Counted from the stretch's first letter, positions 52,734 through 63,183 are shown. The stretch: 64,000 bases of DNA from Massilia sp. Leaf139 (GCF_001424165.1 NZ_LMOJ01000026.1:1-64000), one strand, 5' to 3'. Numbers and translations: made by a program. The notes: generated by a model from the sequence alone, not told the origin.

Positions 52734-53996
52734 CTACTTCACCGGCCCGCAGGCGCTCGGCGGCAGCGGCTGCGAGGGATCGAACTTGGCCAGTTCGGCC
52801 GCGGCGCCCTTGCGGTCTTTCGCGAACTCGGTCAGGTAGCGCTGGCGCTCTTCGCTCGTCCACTCGGCGTCCGACACGCCCTTGAGCGAGGCGGTGCGGC
52901 TGGTCAGCACCGGGCCCTCCAGGCGCGGCATCAGCTCGCGGTCGGGATCGGTGTTTTCCTTGAGCAGGTAGCCGTCGACATCGCGCAGGGTCAGCGGCAG
53001 CGCGGGCGCGCCGTCGTGCATCAGCTTGCCGAAGGCGACCAGCTTGATGTCGTTCGGCCCCGGCCCCAGCACCTCGTTGAAGGTGGCCAGCGCGAACGGG
53101 CGGCCCTTGGCGTCGTCGATGCGGCCGGTGACGACATAGCGGCCCGGCGTGCGCACCTCGGCGCGCAGGATGAAGGCGAGCGAGCCGTCTTCCAGCGCCT
53201 CGCGCGGCGCGCCGGCCCAGACCGCCGGCACCCTGGGCGAATAGATGACGTCGAAGATCGCCACGCCGTTCTTGCCGTTGACGGTGTAGCGCACTTCGGT
53301 GCGGATGGTGCCGTGAAAGCCCGCCAGTCCGGTCTGTTGCGGCGTCAGCGCGCCGGTGAAGGCGCCGTCGCCGGCCACCGCGTCGGGCCCGCCGCCGTCG
53401 TCCGTCAGGGACAATGGCACCTGCGTGGTCGGACGGGCGCCGGTGGTGACGATGCCGGCGGAAATCGCGCGCGTCACGACCAGGGGCAGCACGGCGCCCT
53501 TCGGCTCGATCGCGCGCAGCGAAAACACGACCGATTCGCCGGCCGCCAGGAACACGCGCGACTGCGCGGTCTGCAGCAGCACGTCGGGGTTGCTGCGGCG
53601 GTCGTCGCCGCGCATCGGTTTCGTTTCCAGCACCGGCCGGTTCGGATAGGCCTGGTCGGGATTGCGCGACATCGGCTGCGAGTGCGCCGGGTACATGCTG
53701 CCTTCGCGGTAGCTGCAATAGGTGTGGTCGGTGAGCGCGTACTGGTCGACCAGCTGCTGGCGCTGGCGCGCGCGCTCGCCCGGCAGGCTCGGGGCCGGCT
53801 GGCCCTCGACCTGGCCGAAGAACTGCGGCGCCGGCTGCCCGCCATCCGTGGCGACGGCGACGGCGGCGGGCGCCGGCTGCTCGTCGCCGCGCAGGGCGAG
53901 CCAGACGATGGCCGCCAGCACTGCCAGGAGCAGCGCCGGCGGCAGCCAGCGCCGCCGGCCGCTCGCGCGGCCCGGTTGTGGACGATCAGAGGGCAC
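52734..53996 (-). CDS. Membrane-anchored periplasmic protein with choice-of-anchor-like domain
   Basis: The product (420 aa) has a short cytoplasmic start, one transmembrane helix (WLPPALLLAVLAAIVWLAL, about residues 17-35), a Pro/Gln-rich linker and a large periplasmic part. SLTDDGGGPDAVAGDGAFTG is a pattern seen in choice-of-anchor-X-type beta domains. The C-terminal part (WTSEERQRYLTEFAKDRKG) is helical. The topology resembles lipase-specific foldases, although I see no sequence proof. It starts inside the end of paralog A (11-base overlap) and precedes paralog B, so it may help secrete or fold both hydrolases. Confidence 0.7.
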   Translation of the reverse strand: MPSDRPQPGRASGRRRWLPPALLLAVLAAIVWLALRGDEQPAPAAVAVATDGGQPAPQFFGQVEGQPAPSLPGERARQRQQLVDQYALTDHTYCSYREGSMYPAHSQPMSRNPDQAYPNRPVLETKPMRGDDRRSNPDVLLQTAQSRVFLAAGESVVFSLRAIEPKGAVLPLVVTRAISAGIVTTGARPTTQVPLSLTDDGGGPDAVAGDGAFTGALTPQQTGLAGFHGTIRTEVRYTVNGKNGVAIFDVIYSPRVPAVWAGAPREALEDGSLAFILRAEVRTPGRYVVTGRIDDAKGRPFALATFNEVLGPGPNDIKLVAFGKLMHDGAPALPLTLRDVDGYLLKENTDPDRELMPRLEGPVLTSRTASLKGVSDAEWTSEERQRYLTEFAKDRKGAAAELAKFDPSQPLPPSACGPVK

Positions 53997-54864
53997 TGTT
54001 CACCACGGCGCTGCGCACGACCCCGACGATGCCGCCCCAGTTGCCGTTCGCATAGTGGTTGTAGGCTTCGCTATCGTCCCGGAAGCTGACCGAGTGATAG
54101 CTCCATTTGAGCGACCCGCCTTCGTTGGCCGCCGTGCCCAGCGTCAGGTCGTTGCACAGCCAGTCGCTCGGATTGCAGTAGGAACCGCCGCCGCTGCCGG
54201 CCACCCCGCCTGTGCTGTGGTAGGCCACGGCTTCGTCGTCCTGGCCCGGCAGGATGCCGGAATAGGCCGTGCCCTTGGCGCCGGCATACATGTAAAACCA
54301 GACGTTGCGTGTGGTGTTGTGGTTGTACATGGCGCGCGCGGTGGAGGTCTTCAGATCCTGCACCAGCGGCTCCGAGGTCGTCCAGGAACCGGCGTCCGAC
54401 AGTTCCGAACCGCCGCCGGCGCCTGAGGCGGCACGCACCCATTTGATGTTCCAGCCGGTCTGCGAGCTGCCGTCGCTGTTGCCGCAGACGCCGGAGGAAT
54501 TGGCGACGGCGTTCTTCTTGACGCGTGCCGAGCCGCCGTAATTGGCCATCGTGTAGCCCATCATCAGGTCGCCGGCGCTGTGGGTGACGACATAACACCA
54601 GTTGTTGCCGGTGCAGAAGCAGTCGAGCGCGTCGCGGATCTTGCCGCTCTGCGAAGCGATGCTGCTGCGGCCGTCCCAGTTGACCGACTTCTTGTTGACG
54701 CCGGCGGCCGTGGTGCCGGGGCCCCAGTAGGTCCAGCTGTTGTAGTTGCCGACCACTCCGCCGCCGGTGCGGCCATTGACCCAGAGCGTGTAGTTGGCTG
54801 CTGCTGCGAAGCTCGATGCGGCCATGAGACAGACCGCCATTACCATCTGTAATGCTTTCTTCAC
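53986..54864 (-). CDS. Secreted alpha/beta-hydrolase-like protein, paralog A
   Basis: The product (292 aa) has a signal peptide (MKKALQMVMAVCLMAASSFA) and closely parallels the protein at 51670-52554: NYTLWVNGRTGGGVVGNYN, YVVTHSAGDLMMGYTMANYG, ILPGQDDEAVAYHSTGG and WSYHSVSFRDDSEAYNHY line up position by position. The putative nucleophile serine is in THSAGD. Cysteine positions are conserved as well. A GTG start at 54864 follows GGAGG. It is the first gene of a three-gene operon with the membrane-anchored protein and paralog B. Confidence 0.75.
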   Translation of the reverse strand: MKKALQMVMAVCLMAASSFAAAANYTLWVNGRTGGGVVGNYNSWTYWGPGTTAAGVNKKSVNWDGRSSIASQSGKIRDALDCFCTGNNWCYVVTHSAGDLMMGYTMANYGGSARVKKNAVANSSGVCGNSDGSSQTGWNIKWVRAASGAGGGSELSDAGSWTTSEPLVQDLKTSTARAMYNHNTTRNVWFYMYAGAKGTAYSGILPGQDDEAVAYHSTGGVAGSGGGSYCNPSDWLCNDLTLGTAANEGGSLKWSYHSVSFRDDSEAYNHYANGNWGGIVGVVRSAVVNSAL

Positions 54865-55050
54865 AATCTCCTCCTTCTTATTGAATGGACGCCTGTCTCG
54901 GTGCCATTGCCGGCAAAGCCAGGCGTTGCCGCGTCTTGCGGCTTCGCCGACTGTATGCCTGAGCTAGAAGAGAGTCAATTGAACACGCGTTGGAAGAATA
55001 TTGCGCGTTGTTTTACCGATCACAAATACAAATGCAAAGATTATTTGCCT

Positions 55051-55983
55051 TTAATCAATTTCCGCTAACACTTTCAGGTGTGCGACGACACTGCGGCCGA
55101 GCGCCGACAGTTCGTAGCCGCCTTCCAGGCAGCTGACGATGCGCCCGCCCGCATGTGCGCGCGCCACCGCCATGATCTCGCGCGTGATCCAGGCGTAGTC
55201 GCTCTCGACCAGGTTCATGCCGCCCATGTCGTCGTCGCGGTGGGCATCGAAGCCGGCCGAGACGAAGATCATCTGCGGCTTGAAAGCGTGCAGCGCCGGC
55301 AGCCAGTATTCCTGCATCACCTGGCGCACGACTTCGCCGCCGCTGCGCGCCGGTACCGGCACGTTCACGTTGGTGGCCGTGATCGGCTCCGGCTCGGAAT
55401 ACGGATAGAAGGGATGCTGGAAGAAGCTGGCCATCAGCACGCGCGGATCGTCGCGGAAGGCGGCGGCGGTGCCGTTGCCGTGGTGGACGTCGAAGTCGAC
55501 GATGGCGACGCGCTCCAGGCCGTGCGAATCGAGCGCATGGCGCGCCGCGATGGCGACGTTATTGAAGAGGCAAAAGCCCATCGGCTCGGTCGGCGTGGCG
55601 TGGTGGCCCGGCGGGCGGATCGCGCAGAAGGCGTTGGCGATGTCGCCGGCGATCACGGCGTCGGTCGCGGCCAGGGCGGCGCCGGCCGCGCGCAGGGCCG
55701 CGTCGTAGCTGGCGTGGCACAGCAGGGTGTCGGCGTCGAGCGGATAGGTCTCGCCCGGCGTCTTCGGCACGTGGTCGCGCACCAGCGCCAGCGCGCCCTC
55801 GCTATGGTTGCGCAGCACGGCGGGAATCTCGGCCAGCGGCGCCAGGCGCCGTTCGAGCAGGCCGTCCAGGCGCGCCAGGATCAGCTGGTCTTCGATGGCC
55901 TGCAGGCGGCTCGGGGATTCGGGATGCCAGTCGCCCATGTCGTGCTTCAGGCAGTCGGGGTGGCTGTAAATGGCTGTGCTCAT
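55051..55983 (-). CDS. Histone deacetylase family protein (acetylpolyamine/acetoin-utilisation type)
   Basis: The product (310 aa) is a zinc-dependent deacetylase of the HDAC superfamily. Active-site motifs are AIRPPGHHATPTEPMGFC, VAIVDFDVHHGNGTAAAF (Asp and His zinc ligands) and VSAGFDAHRDDDMGGM (second Asp). Bacterial members remove acetyl groups from polyamines or other small amides. It is complete and of normal length. It lies opposite to the MoxR operon, with about 185 bases between the starts. The substrate cannot be told from sequence. Confidence 0.93.
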   Translation of the reverse strand: MSTAIYSHPDCLKHDMGDWHPESPSRLQAIEDQLILARLDGLLERRLAPLAEIPAVLRNHSEGALALVRDHVPKTPGETYPLDADTLLCHASYDAALRAAGAALAATDAVIAGDIANAFCAIRPPGHHATPTEPMGFCLFNNVAIAARHALDSHGLERVAIVDFDVHHGNGTAAAFRDDPRVLMASFFQHPFYPYSEPEPITATNVNVPVPARSGGEVVRQVMQEYWLPALHAFKPQMIFVSAGFDAHRDDDMGGMNLVESDYAWITREIMAVARAHAGGRIVSCLEGGYELSALGRSVVAHLKVLAEID

Positions 55984-56169
55984 GTTCGTGCGGGCCCGTG
56001 CAGGTTGATTGCTTGCTGCTCAGCCATACACCGGGTTTGTCCGTTCTCGCATAGAATCGTCCGGACGCGGGTGCGGCGACAACACCGCTGCATGGAGAAA
56101 ATAGTTGTCAATGACGCTAATCTACCATGCCGCCCCCTGCCCCGCACCTATCACCTTTGGAACCCAACC

Positions 56170-57090
<921 letters not shown>

Positions 57091-57098
57091 GTACGGGC

Positions 57099-58079
57099 AT
57101 GGCCTTTCCCAGCCTGAGCGCCGTCCTGGGCGGACGCATCCGCCGCGCCGCCGTCGACCGCGGCGAGCTGCTGCTCGGCCAGCGCCGCATCTACATCCTG
57201 CCGACCAAGGCCGGACTCGGGTTCGGCACCCTGCTGCTGGTGCTCCTGATCGGTTCCATCAACTACAACCTGGGGCTCGGCTACGCCCTGACCTTCCTCG
57301 CCCTGTCCTGCGCGCTGGTCGACATGGTGCTCACCTGGCGCAACCTGGCCTACCTGCGCCTGCTGCCGCTGCGCGCGCCGGACGTGTTCGCGGGCCAGGA
57401 AGCGGTGTTCGAACTGCAGCTGCGCGACAGCGCCAAACGCGCCCGCTACGCGATCCTGGTCGACGTCGCCGGCAGCGGCGAGCCGCGCCACGCCGTCGAC
57501 GTGCCGGCCGGCGGCAGCGCCACCGTGCGCCTGGCCCTGCCGAGCGAGGCGCGCGGCTGGTTCGAGGCGCCGCGCCTGACCCTGTCGACCCGCTTTCCGC
57601 TCGGGCTGTTCCGCGCCTGGAGCCACTGGCGTCCGGATGCGCGCGCCCTGGTCTATCCCTTCCCCGAGGAGGGCGCACCGCCGCTGCCGGCGCCATCGAA
57701 CGCGCGCAGCGATGGCGCCGGCCAGGCAGGCGAAGACGATTTCGCCGGCGTGCGCCCCTACCAGGCGGGCGACCCGCTGCGGCGCCTGGCCTGGCGCCAG
57801 ATCGCGCGCCTCGACCCGCTCGACGGCGGCCAGCTCGCCACCAAGCATTTCGAAGGCGGCGCGCGCGCCGAACTGCTGTTCGACCTCGGCGCGCTGCCGC
57901 CCCAGCTCGACCTCGAGTTGCGCCTGTCGCGCATGACGCGCTGGGTGCTGGAAGCGGAAAGCCGCGCCCTGCCCTATGCCTTCCGCCTCGGCGCCGAACA
58001 GGTCGATGCCGCCGCCGGCGTCGCCCACCAGGCGGCCTGCCTGCGCGCGCTGGCCTTGTACGGCAAGGTGGCGCCATGA
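57099..58079 (+). CDS. DUF58 domain-containing membrane protein
   Basis: The product (326 aa) has two adjacent transmembrane helices (GFGTLLLVLLIGSINY, YALTFLALSCALVDM) followed by a cytoplasmic DUF58 domain with the hallmark DDFAGVRPYQAGDPLRRLAWRQIAR (quoted by its Arg-x-Tyr-x-x-Gly-Asp pattern). DUF58 proteins partner MoxR ATPases. The ATG is at 57099, and the stop overlaps the next gene by four bases. The combination with a transglutaminase is a common envelope-related operon. Confidence 0.9.
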   Translation: MAFPSLSAVLGGRIRRAAVDRGELLLGQRRIYILPTKAGLGFGTLLLVLLIGSINYNLGLGYALTFLALSCALVDMVLTWRNLAYLRLLPLRAPDVFAGQEAVFELQLRDSAKRARYAILVDVAGSGEPRHAVDVPAGGSATVRLALPSEARGWFEAPRLTLSTRFPLGLFRAWSHWRPDARALVYPFPEEGAPPLPAPSNARSDGAGQAGEDDFAGVRPYQAGDPLRRLAWRQIARLDPLDGGQLATKHFEGGARAELLFDLGALPPQLDLELRLSRMTRWVLEAESRALPYAFRLGAEQVDAAAGVAHQAACLRALALYGKVAP

Positions 58080-60088
58080 ATGCGCTGCTGACGCGCTTCG
58101 CCGCCCTCCCGCGCGACAAGGCCGACACCCTGCTCCTGCTGCTCGGCGCCCTGCTGGTGCTGGCGCCGCACACCAGCCACCTGCCGCCGTGGGTGTCGAT
58201 GCTGTGCGCCCTGACCCTGCTGTGGCGCGCCGCCATCACGCTGCAGGGCAAGCGCATGCCGCCCAGCCTGCTGCTCTTGCCGCTGGCGGCGGCCGCCATG
58301 TTCGGCGTCGCGCACAGCTACAACACCCTGCTCGGGCGCGATGCGGGCGTGGCCATGCTGGTGCTGCTGGTCGCCTTCAAGATGCTGGAGATGCATGCGC
58401 GGCGCGACCTGTTCGTGGTCGTCTTCCTCTGCTTCTTCCTGGTGCTGACCAACTTCTTCTACGAGCAGGGCATCGGCACGGCGCTCTTGATGGCGCTCTC
58501 GGTGCTGACCCTGCTCACGGCGCAGATGAGCTTCCAGTTCACCGGCAGCGTGCCGCCGCTGCGCCAGCGCTTCCTGATGAGCGCGAAGATGCTGGGGCTG
58601 GCCGCGCCCGTGACCCTGGCCCTGTTTTTCCTGTTCCCGCGCATCGAAGGGCCGTTGTGGGGTATGCCGGGCGACGCCAGCAGCGCGCGTTCGGGCCTGT
58701 CCGAGACCATGGCGCCGGGGACGATGGCGAACCTGGCGCAGTCGCGCGAACCGGCCTTCCGGGTGCGCTTCGAAGGCCCGGTGCCGAACCAGGAGCAGAT
58801 GTACTGGCGCGGCCCGGTGCTGGGCGCCTACGACGGCCGCACCTGGACGCGGCTCGATCCGCGCCTGCGCCAGCGCACCGCGCAGCAGGGGCTGTCGCTG
58901 CGCGTCTCGCGCCAGCCGCTCAATTACGAAGTCACGCTCGAACCCTCGTACACGAATTGGCTGTTCGCGCTCGAAATGCCGCAGCGTCTGCCGGAACTGG
59001 ACGGGAACATCGCCAACGTCTCGGGCGAATTCGAGCTGACGACCAGCTTCCCGGTCCAGACGCGCCTGCGCTACCGCATGGCCTCGCACCTCGACTACCG
59101 CCTGCAGGCGCAGGGGCTGCCGGAAGACGCCGGCCACTGGCTGCAACTGCCGGGCAACAGCAATCCGCGCGCCCTGCTCGCCGGCCTGGATCTGCGCGCC
59201 GAGCGCGATCCGGCAAAGCGCGTCGAGGCCGTGCTGCGCAGCTTCCGGCGCGAGGATTATGTCTACACCCTGAATCCACCGCTGCTCGGACGCGACGCCG
59301 TCGACGACTTCCTGTACGGCATCCGCGCCGGCTTTTGCGAACACTTCGCCGGCAGCTTCGTCTTCCTGATGCGCGCGGCCGGGGTGCCGGCGCGCGTGGT
59401 CACCGGCTACCAGGGCGGCGAACGCAATCCGCTCGACGGCTACGTGACGGTGCGCCAGTCCGACGCCCATGCCTGGGCCGAGGTCTGGCTGCCGCGGCGC
59501 GGCTGGGTGCGCGTCGACCCGACCGCGGCGGTGGCGCCGGAACGGGTGCGGCGCGGCCTGAACGGCGCCATCCCGCCGCGCGCGCCCTTCGGCATCGAGG
59601 GCCTGGGCCGCTTCATGCGCATGGACGGCGACAGCAACGCGTGGATCGCGCAGATGCGCTACGCGGCCGGCGCGATCAACAACGGCTGGAACCAGTGGGT
59701 ACTCAATTACACGCCGCAGCGCCAGCGCGGGGTGGTCGAACGCGTGCAGTCCTCCTTCCTCGACTGGCGCTTGCCGGTCTTGCTAGCCACCCTGATAACT
59801 GTGTTGCTGCTCGTCCGAATCTTCCTGCGCCGGCGGGAAATCGACCCGGTCGATGCGTTATACTCGGCCCTGTGTTCGCGCCTGTCCCGCCTGGGCCTGG
59901 CGCGTTCGGCAGATGAGGGGCCCAGCGCCTATCGCGCGCGCATCGTCGCGGCGGGCACGCTCGCCGCGCCCGCCCAGGCCGCGGCCGCCGAGTTCCTCGG
60001 CCGTTATAGCGCCTGGCGTTACGCGCCGCGCCGCAACGACCCTCATCTGGCCGCGACCCTGAAGCGCTTACTTTCGCAAGTTAGATGA
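58076..60088 (+). CDS. TgpA-like transglutaminase family membrane protein (DUF3488)
   Basis: The product (670 aa) has an N-terminal block of about six helices (DUF3488 type), a periplasmic transglutaminase-like domain and a last helix (LPVLLATLITVLLLVRIF) with a cytoplasmic tail. The catalytic triad is visible: Cys in IRAGFCEHFAGSFVF, His in SDAHAWAEVWLP and Asp in VRVDPTAAV. TgpA of Pseudomonas is an essential periplasmic enzyme of this type. It overlaps its neighbours by four bases on both sides. Confidence 0.93.
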   Translation: MNALLTRFAALPRDKADTLLLLLGALLVLAPHTSHLPPWVSMLCALTLLWRAAITLQGKRMPPSLLLLPLAAAAMFGVAHSYNTLLGRDAGVAMLVLLVAFKMLEMHARRDLFVVVFLCFFLVLTNFFYEQGIGTALLMALSVLTLLTAQMSFQFTGSVPPLRQRFLMSAKMLGLAAPVTLALFFLFPRIEGPLWGMPGDASSARSGLSETMAPGTMANLAQSREPAFRVRFEGPVPNQEQMYWRGPVLGAYDGRTWTRLDPRLRQRTAQQGLSLRVSRQPLNYEVTLEPSYTNWLFALEMPQRLPELDGNIANVSGEFELTTSFPVQTRLRYRMASHLDYRLQAQGLPEDAGHWLQLPGNSNPRALLAGLDLRAERDPAKRVEAVLRSFRREDYVYTLNPPLLGRDAVDDFLYGIRAGFCEHFAGSFVFLMRAAGVPARVVTGYQGGERNPLDGYVTVRQSDAHAWAEVWLPRRGWVRVDPTAAVAPERVRRGLNGAIPPRAPFGIEGLGRFMRMDGDSNAWIAQMRYAAGAINNGWNQWVLNYTPQRQRGVVERVQSSFLDWRLPVLLATLITVLLLVRIFLRRREIDPVDALYSALCSRLSRLGLARSADEGPSAYRARIVAAGTLAAPAQAAAAEFLGRYSAWRYAPRRNDPHLAATLKRLLSQVR

Positions 60089-61290
60089 AACAGTTCGTAT
60101 CACTTCTCGCAGCACTCATTTTCGCAGCACTCCCGATCCATGGCGCCGGCGCCGCCGCGAAAAACCCGCCTTCCAAAGCGAAGATCGCGAAAGCCAAGGC
60201 CGGCAAGGCCAAAGCCGGCGCACCCAAGCCGCCCGTGAAAGGCCCGAAAGCGCGCCGCGCCCTGGCTGCGGCCGCGGCCGTCGCGGCGGTGACCGCGGTC
60301 TCCACCATCGACTACGACGGCGAGCAAATCAATTTCAGCCAGTGGCAGGCGGTGCAGGAGTTCGTCGACGAGATGGTGCTCAAGCACGGTTTCGACCGCG
60401 CCGCGCTGGAGGCACAGATGCGCCAGGTGCGCTTCGTCGAATCGGCGGTGCAGCTGGTCAAACCTGCCCCGCCAGGCAAGCCGAAGAACTGGCAGGCCTA
60501 TAGCGAGCGCTTCATCGAGCCGATCCGCATCAACGCCGGCCTGCGCTTCTGGAACGAGAACGCCGCCGCGCTGGCGCGTGCCGAGGCGACCTATGGCGTG
60601 CCGGCCGAGATCATCGTCGGCATCATCGGCGTCGAGACCATCTATGGCCGCGACACCGGGCGCTTCCGCGTGCTCGATACGCTGACCACCCTCGCCTTTG
60701 CCTATCCGGAAGCGCCGAACAAGGCAGCGCGCAGCGTCTTCTTCCGTGCCGAGCTGGAAAACGCCCTGCTGCTGGCCCGCCACGAGAACATCGACCCGTT
60801 CACGCTGCTGGGTTCCTTTGCCGGCGCCGTCGGCATGCCGCAGTTCATGCCGGGAAATATCCTCAAGTATGGCGTCGACTTCGACGGCGACGGCCACATC
60901 GACCTGCGCGGCTCGACATCGGATGCCATCGGCAGCGTCGCCAACTTCCTGGTCGAGCATGGCTGGAAGCCGAGCGACACCGGCCCGCATGCGATTCCCG
61001 TAGATGTCGCCGCGCACCGCGCCTGGGAACTGCTGCTCGAACGCGGCCTGACGGCCAGCCTGCGTCCCGACGAGCTGGCGGCCGCCGGCGTCGTGGCGCC
61101 CGTGGCCCTCCCGAGCGACCGTCTGTACGGCCTGGTCGACCTGCAAAACGGCGCCGAGGCGACCGAATACTGGGTGGCGAACGATAACTTCTTTGCAATC
61201 ACCAAGTACAACCGCAGTTATTTCTATGCCATGTCGGTCATTGACCTGGGCCGCGCCGTACGCGAGACGCGGGCAACACAGGGCTTATAG
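60085..61290 (+). CDS. mltB: Lytic murein transglycosylase B (MltB)
   Basis: The product (401 aa) cleaves peptidoglycan glycan strands to anhydromuropeptides. It has a signal peptide (to about residue 24) and a lysine/alanine-rich linker (KAKIAKAKAGKAKAGAPK). The catalytic glutamate is Glu184 in IIGVETIYGRDTGRFRVLD, with AGAVGMPQFMPGN further on. There is no lipobox, so it is likely a soluble (Slt/MltB-like) form. It overlaps the transglutaminase gene by four bases, which ties wall cleavage to the MoxR module. An inverted repeat (GCGCTGCC/GGGCAGCGC) follows at about 61319-61352. Confidence 0.93.
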   Translation: MKQFVSLLAALIFAALPIHGAGAAAKNPPSKAKIAKAKAGKAKAGAPKPPVKGPKARRALAAAAAVAAVTAVSTIDYDGEQINFSQWQAVQEFVDEMVLKHGFDRAALEAQMRQVRFVESAVQLVKPAPPGKPKNWQAYSERFIEPIRINAGLRFWNENAAALARAEATYGVPAEIIVGIIGVETIYGRDTGRFRVLDTLTTLAFAYPEAPNKAARSVFFRAELENALLLARHENIDPFTLLGSFAGAVGMPQFMPGNILKYGVDFDGDGHIDLRGSTSDAIGSVANFLVEHGWKPSDTGPHAIPVDVAAHRAWELLLERGLTASLRPDELAAAGVVAPVALPSDRLYGLVDLQNGAEATEYWVANDNFFAITKYNRSYFYAMSVIDLGRAVRETRATQGL

Positions 61291-61732
61291 AGATAGAAAT
61301 GTTGTAACAAGTTGTAACAGCGCTGCCGCCGCTTTTCCTCTGGGCAGCGCTCCTCACGGCGGGTACTCCCCAGGGGTATCCGTGCTCGCCCGGTTTCTGT
61401 ACTCTATGGAAACATTTGCGGCTACTGCATACTCCCGTTATTGTTAGTATTCAGACATATCATTCTGAAACGTGCGGCGCGCAACTTCTGTTTCCTCTAC
61501 ACTCGAATTTAATTAAAAAACAATTATTTTTTCAGTGAGTTTGTGAGAGAATTGCATTGCGGCTATTGTTGCGATTAGACAACAGAGCCGAGGCTTCGCA
61601 CCGAATTCTATTGCTCATAAGTACTAGAGCCGAATTTAGTTGTACAATTGAGTAGATTTTTGAGAAAGAACTTCCGGAATCGAAACGCCGCAAGCAGCTT
61701 TCCGACAACCCACAATAGGAATATTTGAAATC
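61291..61732. other. AT-rich intergenic region
   Basis: This stretch is clearly richer in A and T than the rest of the window (for example around 61500-61540 and 61600-61660). It starts with a short direct repeat (two TTGTAACA copies near 61303-61318) and the inverted repeat after mltB. I see no gene or RNA. It probably holds the promoter and regulatory sites of the small gene at 61733. Confidence 0.6.
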
Positions 61733-62077
61733 ATGACAAACCAAGTCGGCATTGATATGAGCAGCGACGCGGAGTCGGATGAACTGTTGCAATACAATCC
61801 GAACCGCCTGCTGGACACCCTGATCGAGAACCTGCGCCTGAAGAACGACGCTGCCCTGTCGCGCGCCCTGGAAGTGGCGCCGCCGGTGATCTCGAAGATT
61901 CGCCACCACCGCCTGCCGGTCGGCGCATCGCTCCTGATCCGTATGCACGAAGTGAGCGACCTGTCGATCCGCGACCTGCGCTACCTGATGGGCGACCGCC
62001 GCAACAAGTTCCGCATCAGCGACAAGCAGTTCAAGCCGAAAGAAGGCGCATCGCCTTCGGCATCGAGCGGCGAGTAA
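61733..62077 (+). CDS. Small helix-turn-helix-like protein of unknown function
   Basis: The product (114 aa) has a central helical part, LLDTLIENLRLKNDAALSRAL and EVAPPVISKIRHHRLPVG, that looks like an XRE-type helix-turn-helix (two helices around APPVISKIR). It is followed by SIRDLRYLMGDRRNKFR and a flexible tail. It could be a small DNA-binding regulator. The ATG at 61733 has AGGAA upstream with long spacing; an ATG at 61757 is an alternative. Its upstream region is unusually AT-rich, and a bidirectional terminator follows. Family name unknown to me. Confidence 0.7.
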   Translation: MTNQVGIDMSSDAESDELLQYNPNRLLDTLIENLRLKNDAALSRALEVAPPVISKIRHHRLPVGASLLIRMHEVSDLSIRDLRYLMGDRRNKFRISDKQFKPKEGASPSASSGE

Positions 62078-62144
62078 TACTCACGCATTCTCGCGCGGCC
62101 ACGGCTGCGCGGGACGTGAACGTGCTTCGGTAGAAACAGGGCAC

Positions 62145-62176
62145 GAAAAAAAGGGGCGATGCGATCGCCCCTTTTG
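62145..62176. terminator. Bidirectional terminator between the HTH-like gene and cysM
   Basis: The stem GGGGCGAT pairs with ATCGCCCC (62153-62171), flanked by seven A on the left and TTTT on the right. It serves the plus-strand small gene and the minus-strand cysM. Confidence 0.88.
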
Positions 62177-62195
62177 TCATGGTCGTTTCTCTCCC

Positions 62196-63098
62196 TCAGG
62201 CGGGAAACACGCCAGTCGACAGATAACGGTCGCCGCGGTCGCAGACGATGAACACGATCGTCGCGTTCTCCACGGTCTGCGAAATGCGCAGCGCCACTTC
62301 GCAGGCACCGGCGGCCGAGATGCCGCAGAAAATCCCCTCTTCCGCCGCCAGCCGGCGCGCCATCTGCTCGGCGGCCGCCTGGCTCACGTTCTCCACCTGA
62401 TCCACGCGTGCCTTGTCGTAGATCTTCGGCAGGTAGGCTTGCGGCCATTTGCGGATGCCGGGGATCGACGAGCCCTCTTCAGGCTGGGCGCCGACGATGC
62501 GCACGGCCTCGTTCTGTTCCTTCAGGTAGCGCGAGACGCCCATGATGGTGCCGGTCGTGCCCATGGCGCTGACGAAATGGGTGACGCGGCCTTCGGTGTC
62601 GCGCCAGATTTCCGGCCCGGTCGTTTCGTAGTGGGCGCGCGGGTTGTCCTGGTTCGCGAACTGGTCGAGGATGATGCCCTTGCCTTCCTTTTGCATCTGG
62701 TCGGCCATGTCGCGCGCGTATTCCATACCGCCGGTCTTCGGCGTCAGCACGATCTGGGCGCCGTACGCGGCCATGCTCTGGCGCCGCTCGATCGACAGGT
62801 TATCCGGCATCAAGAGGATCATCTTGTAGCCGCGGATCGCGGCGGCCATGGCGAGGGCGATGCCGGTATTGCCGGAGGTCGCCTCGATGATGGTGTCGCC
62901 GGGCTTGATCTGGCCGCGCGCCTCGGCGTTCTTCAGCATCGACATCGCGGCGCGATCCTTCACGGAACCGGCGGGATTGTTGCCCTCGAGCTTGCCCAGG
63001 ATGATGTTGTTGCGCGCAGCGGCATCCGCGCCCGGCACGCGCACCAGTTGCACCAGCGGCGTGTTGCCGATCGTATCTTCGATGGTTTTGTAGGCCAT
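62196..63098 (-). CDS. cysM: Cysteine synthase B
   Basis: The product (300 aa) makes cysteine from O-acetylserine and sulfide or thiosulfate using PLP. GKLEGNNPAGSVKDRAAMSM holds the Schiff-base lysine, EATSGNTGIALAMAAA binds the substrate carboxylate, and MGTTGTIMGVSRYLKE binds the PLP phosphate. EGSSIPGIRKWPQAYLP is typical of the CysM branch. The protein is complete at normal length. It is a single gene, with a terminator 20 bases after the stop. Confidence 0.95.
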   Translation of the reverse strand: MAYKTIEDTIGNTPLVQLVRVPGADAAARNNIILGKLEGNNPAGSVKDRAAMSMLKNAEARGQIKPGDTIIEATSGNTGIALAMAAAIRGYKMILLMPDNLSIERRQSMAAYGAQIVLTPKTGGMEYARDMADQMQKEGKGIILDQFANQDNPRAHYETTGPEIWRDTEGRVTHFVSAMGTTGTIMGVSRYLKEQNEAVRIVGAQPEEGSSIPGIRKWPQAYLPKIYDKARVDQVENVSQAAAEQMARRLAAEEGIFCGISAAGACEVALRISQTVENATIVFIVCDRGDRYLSTGVFPA

Positions 63099-63183
63099 GC
63101 TTCTCTCTTGCAGTTCTTTAAGCTGCCATTCTAAACCGGGATGGGAGAGCGCGTATGGGGAGGGGCGAGTCGAGACGGTGATG

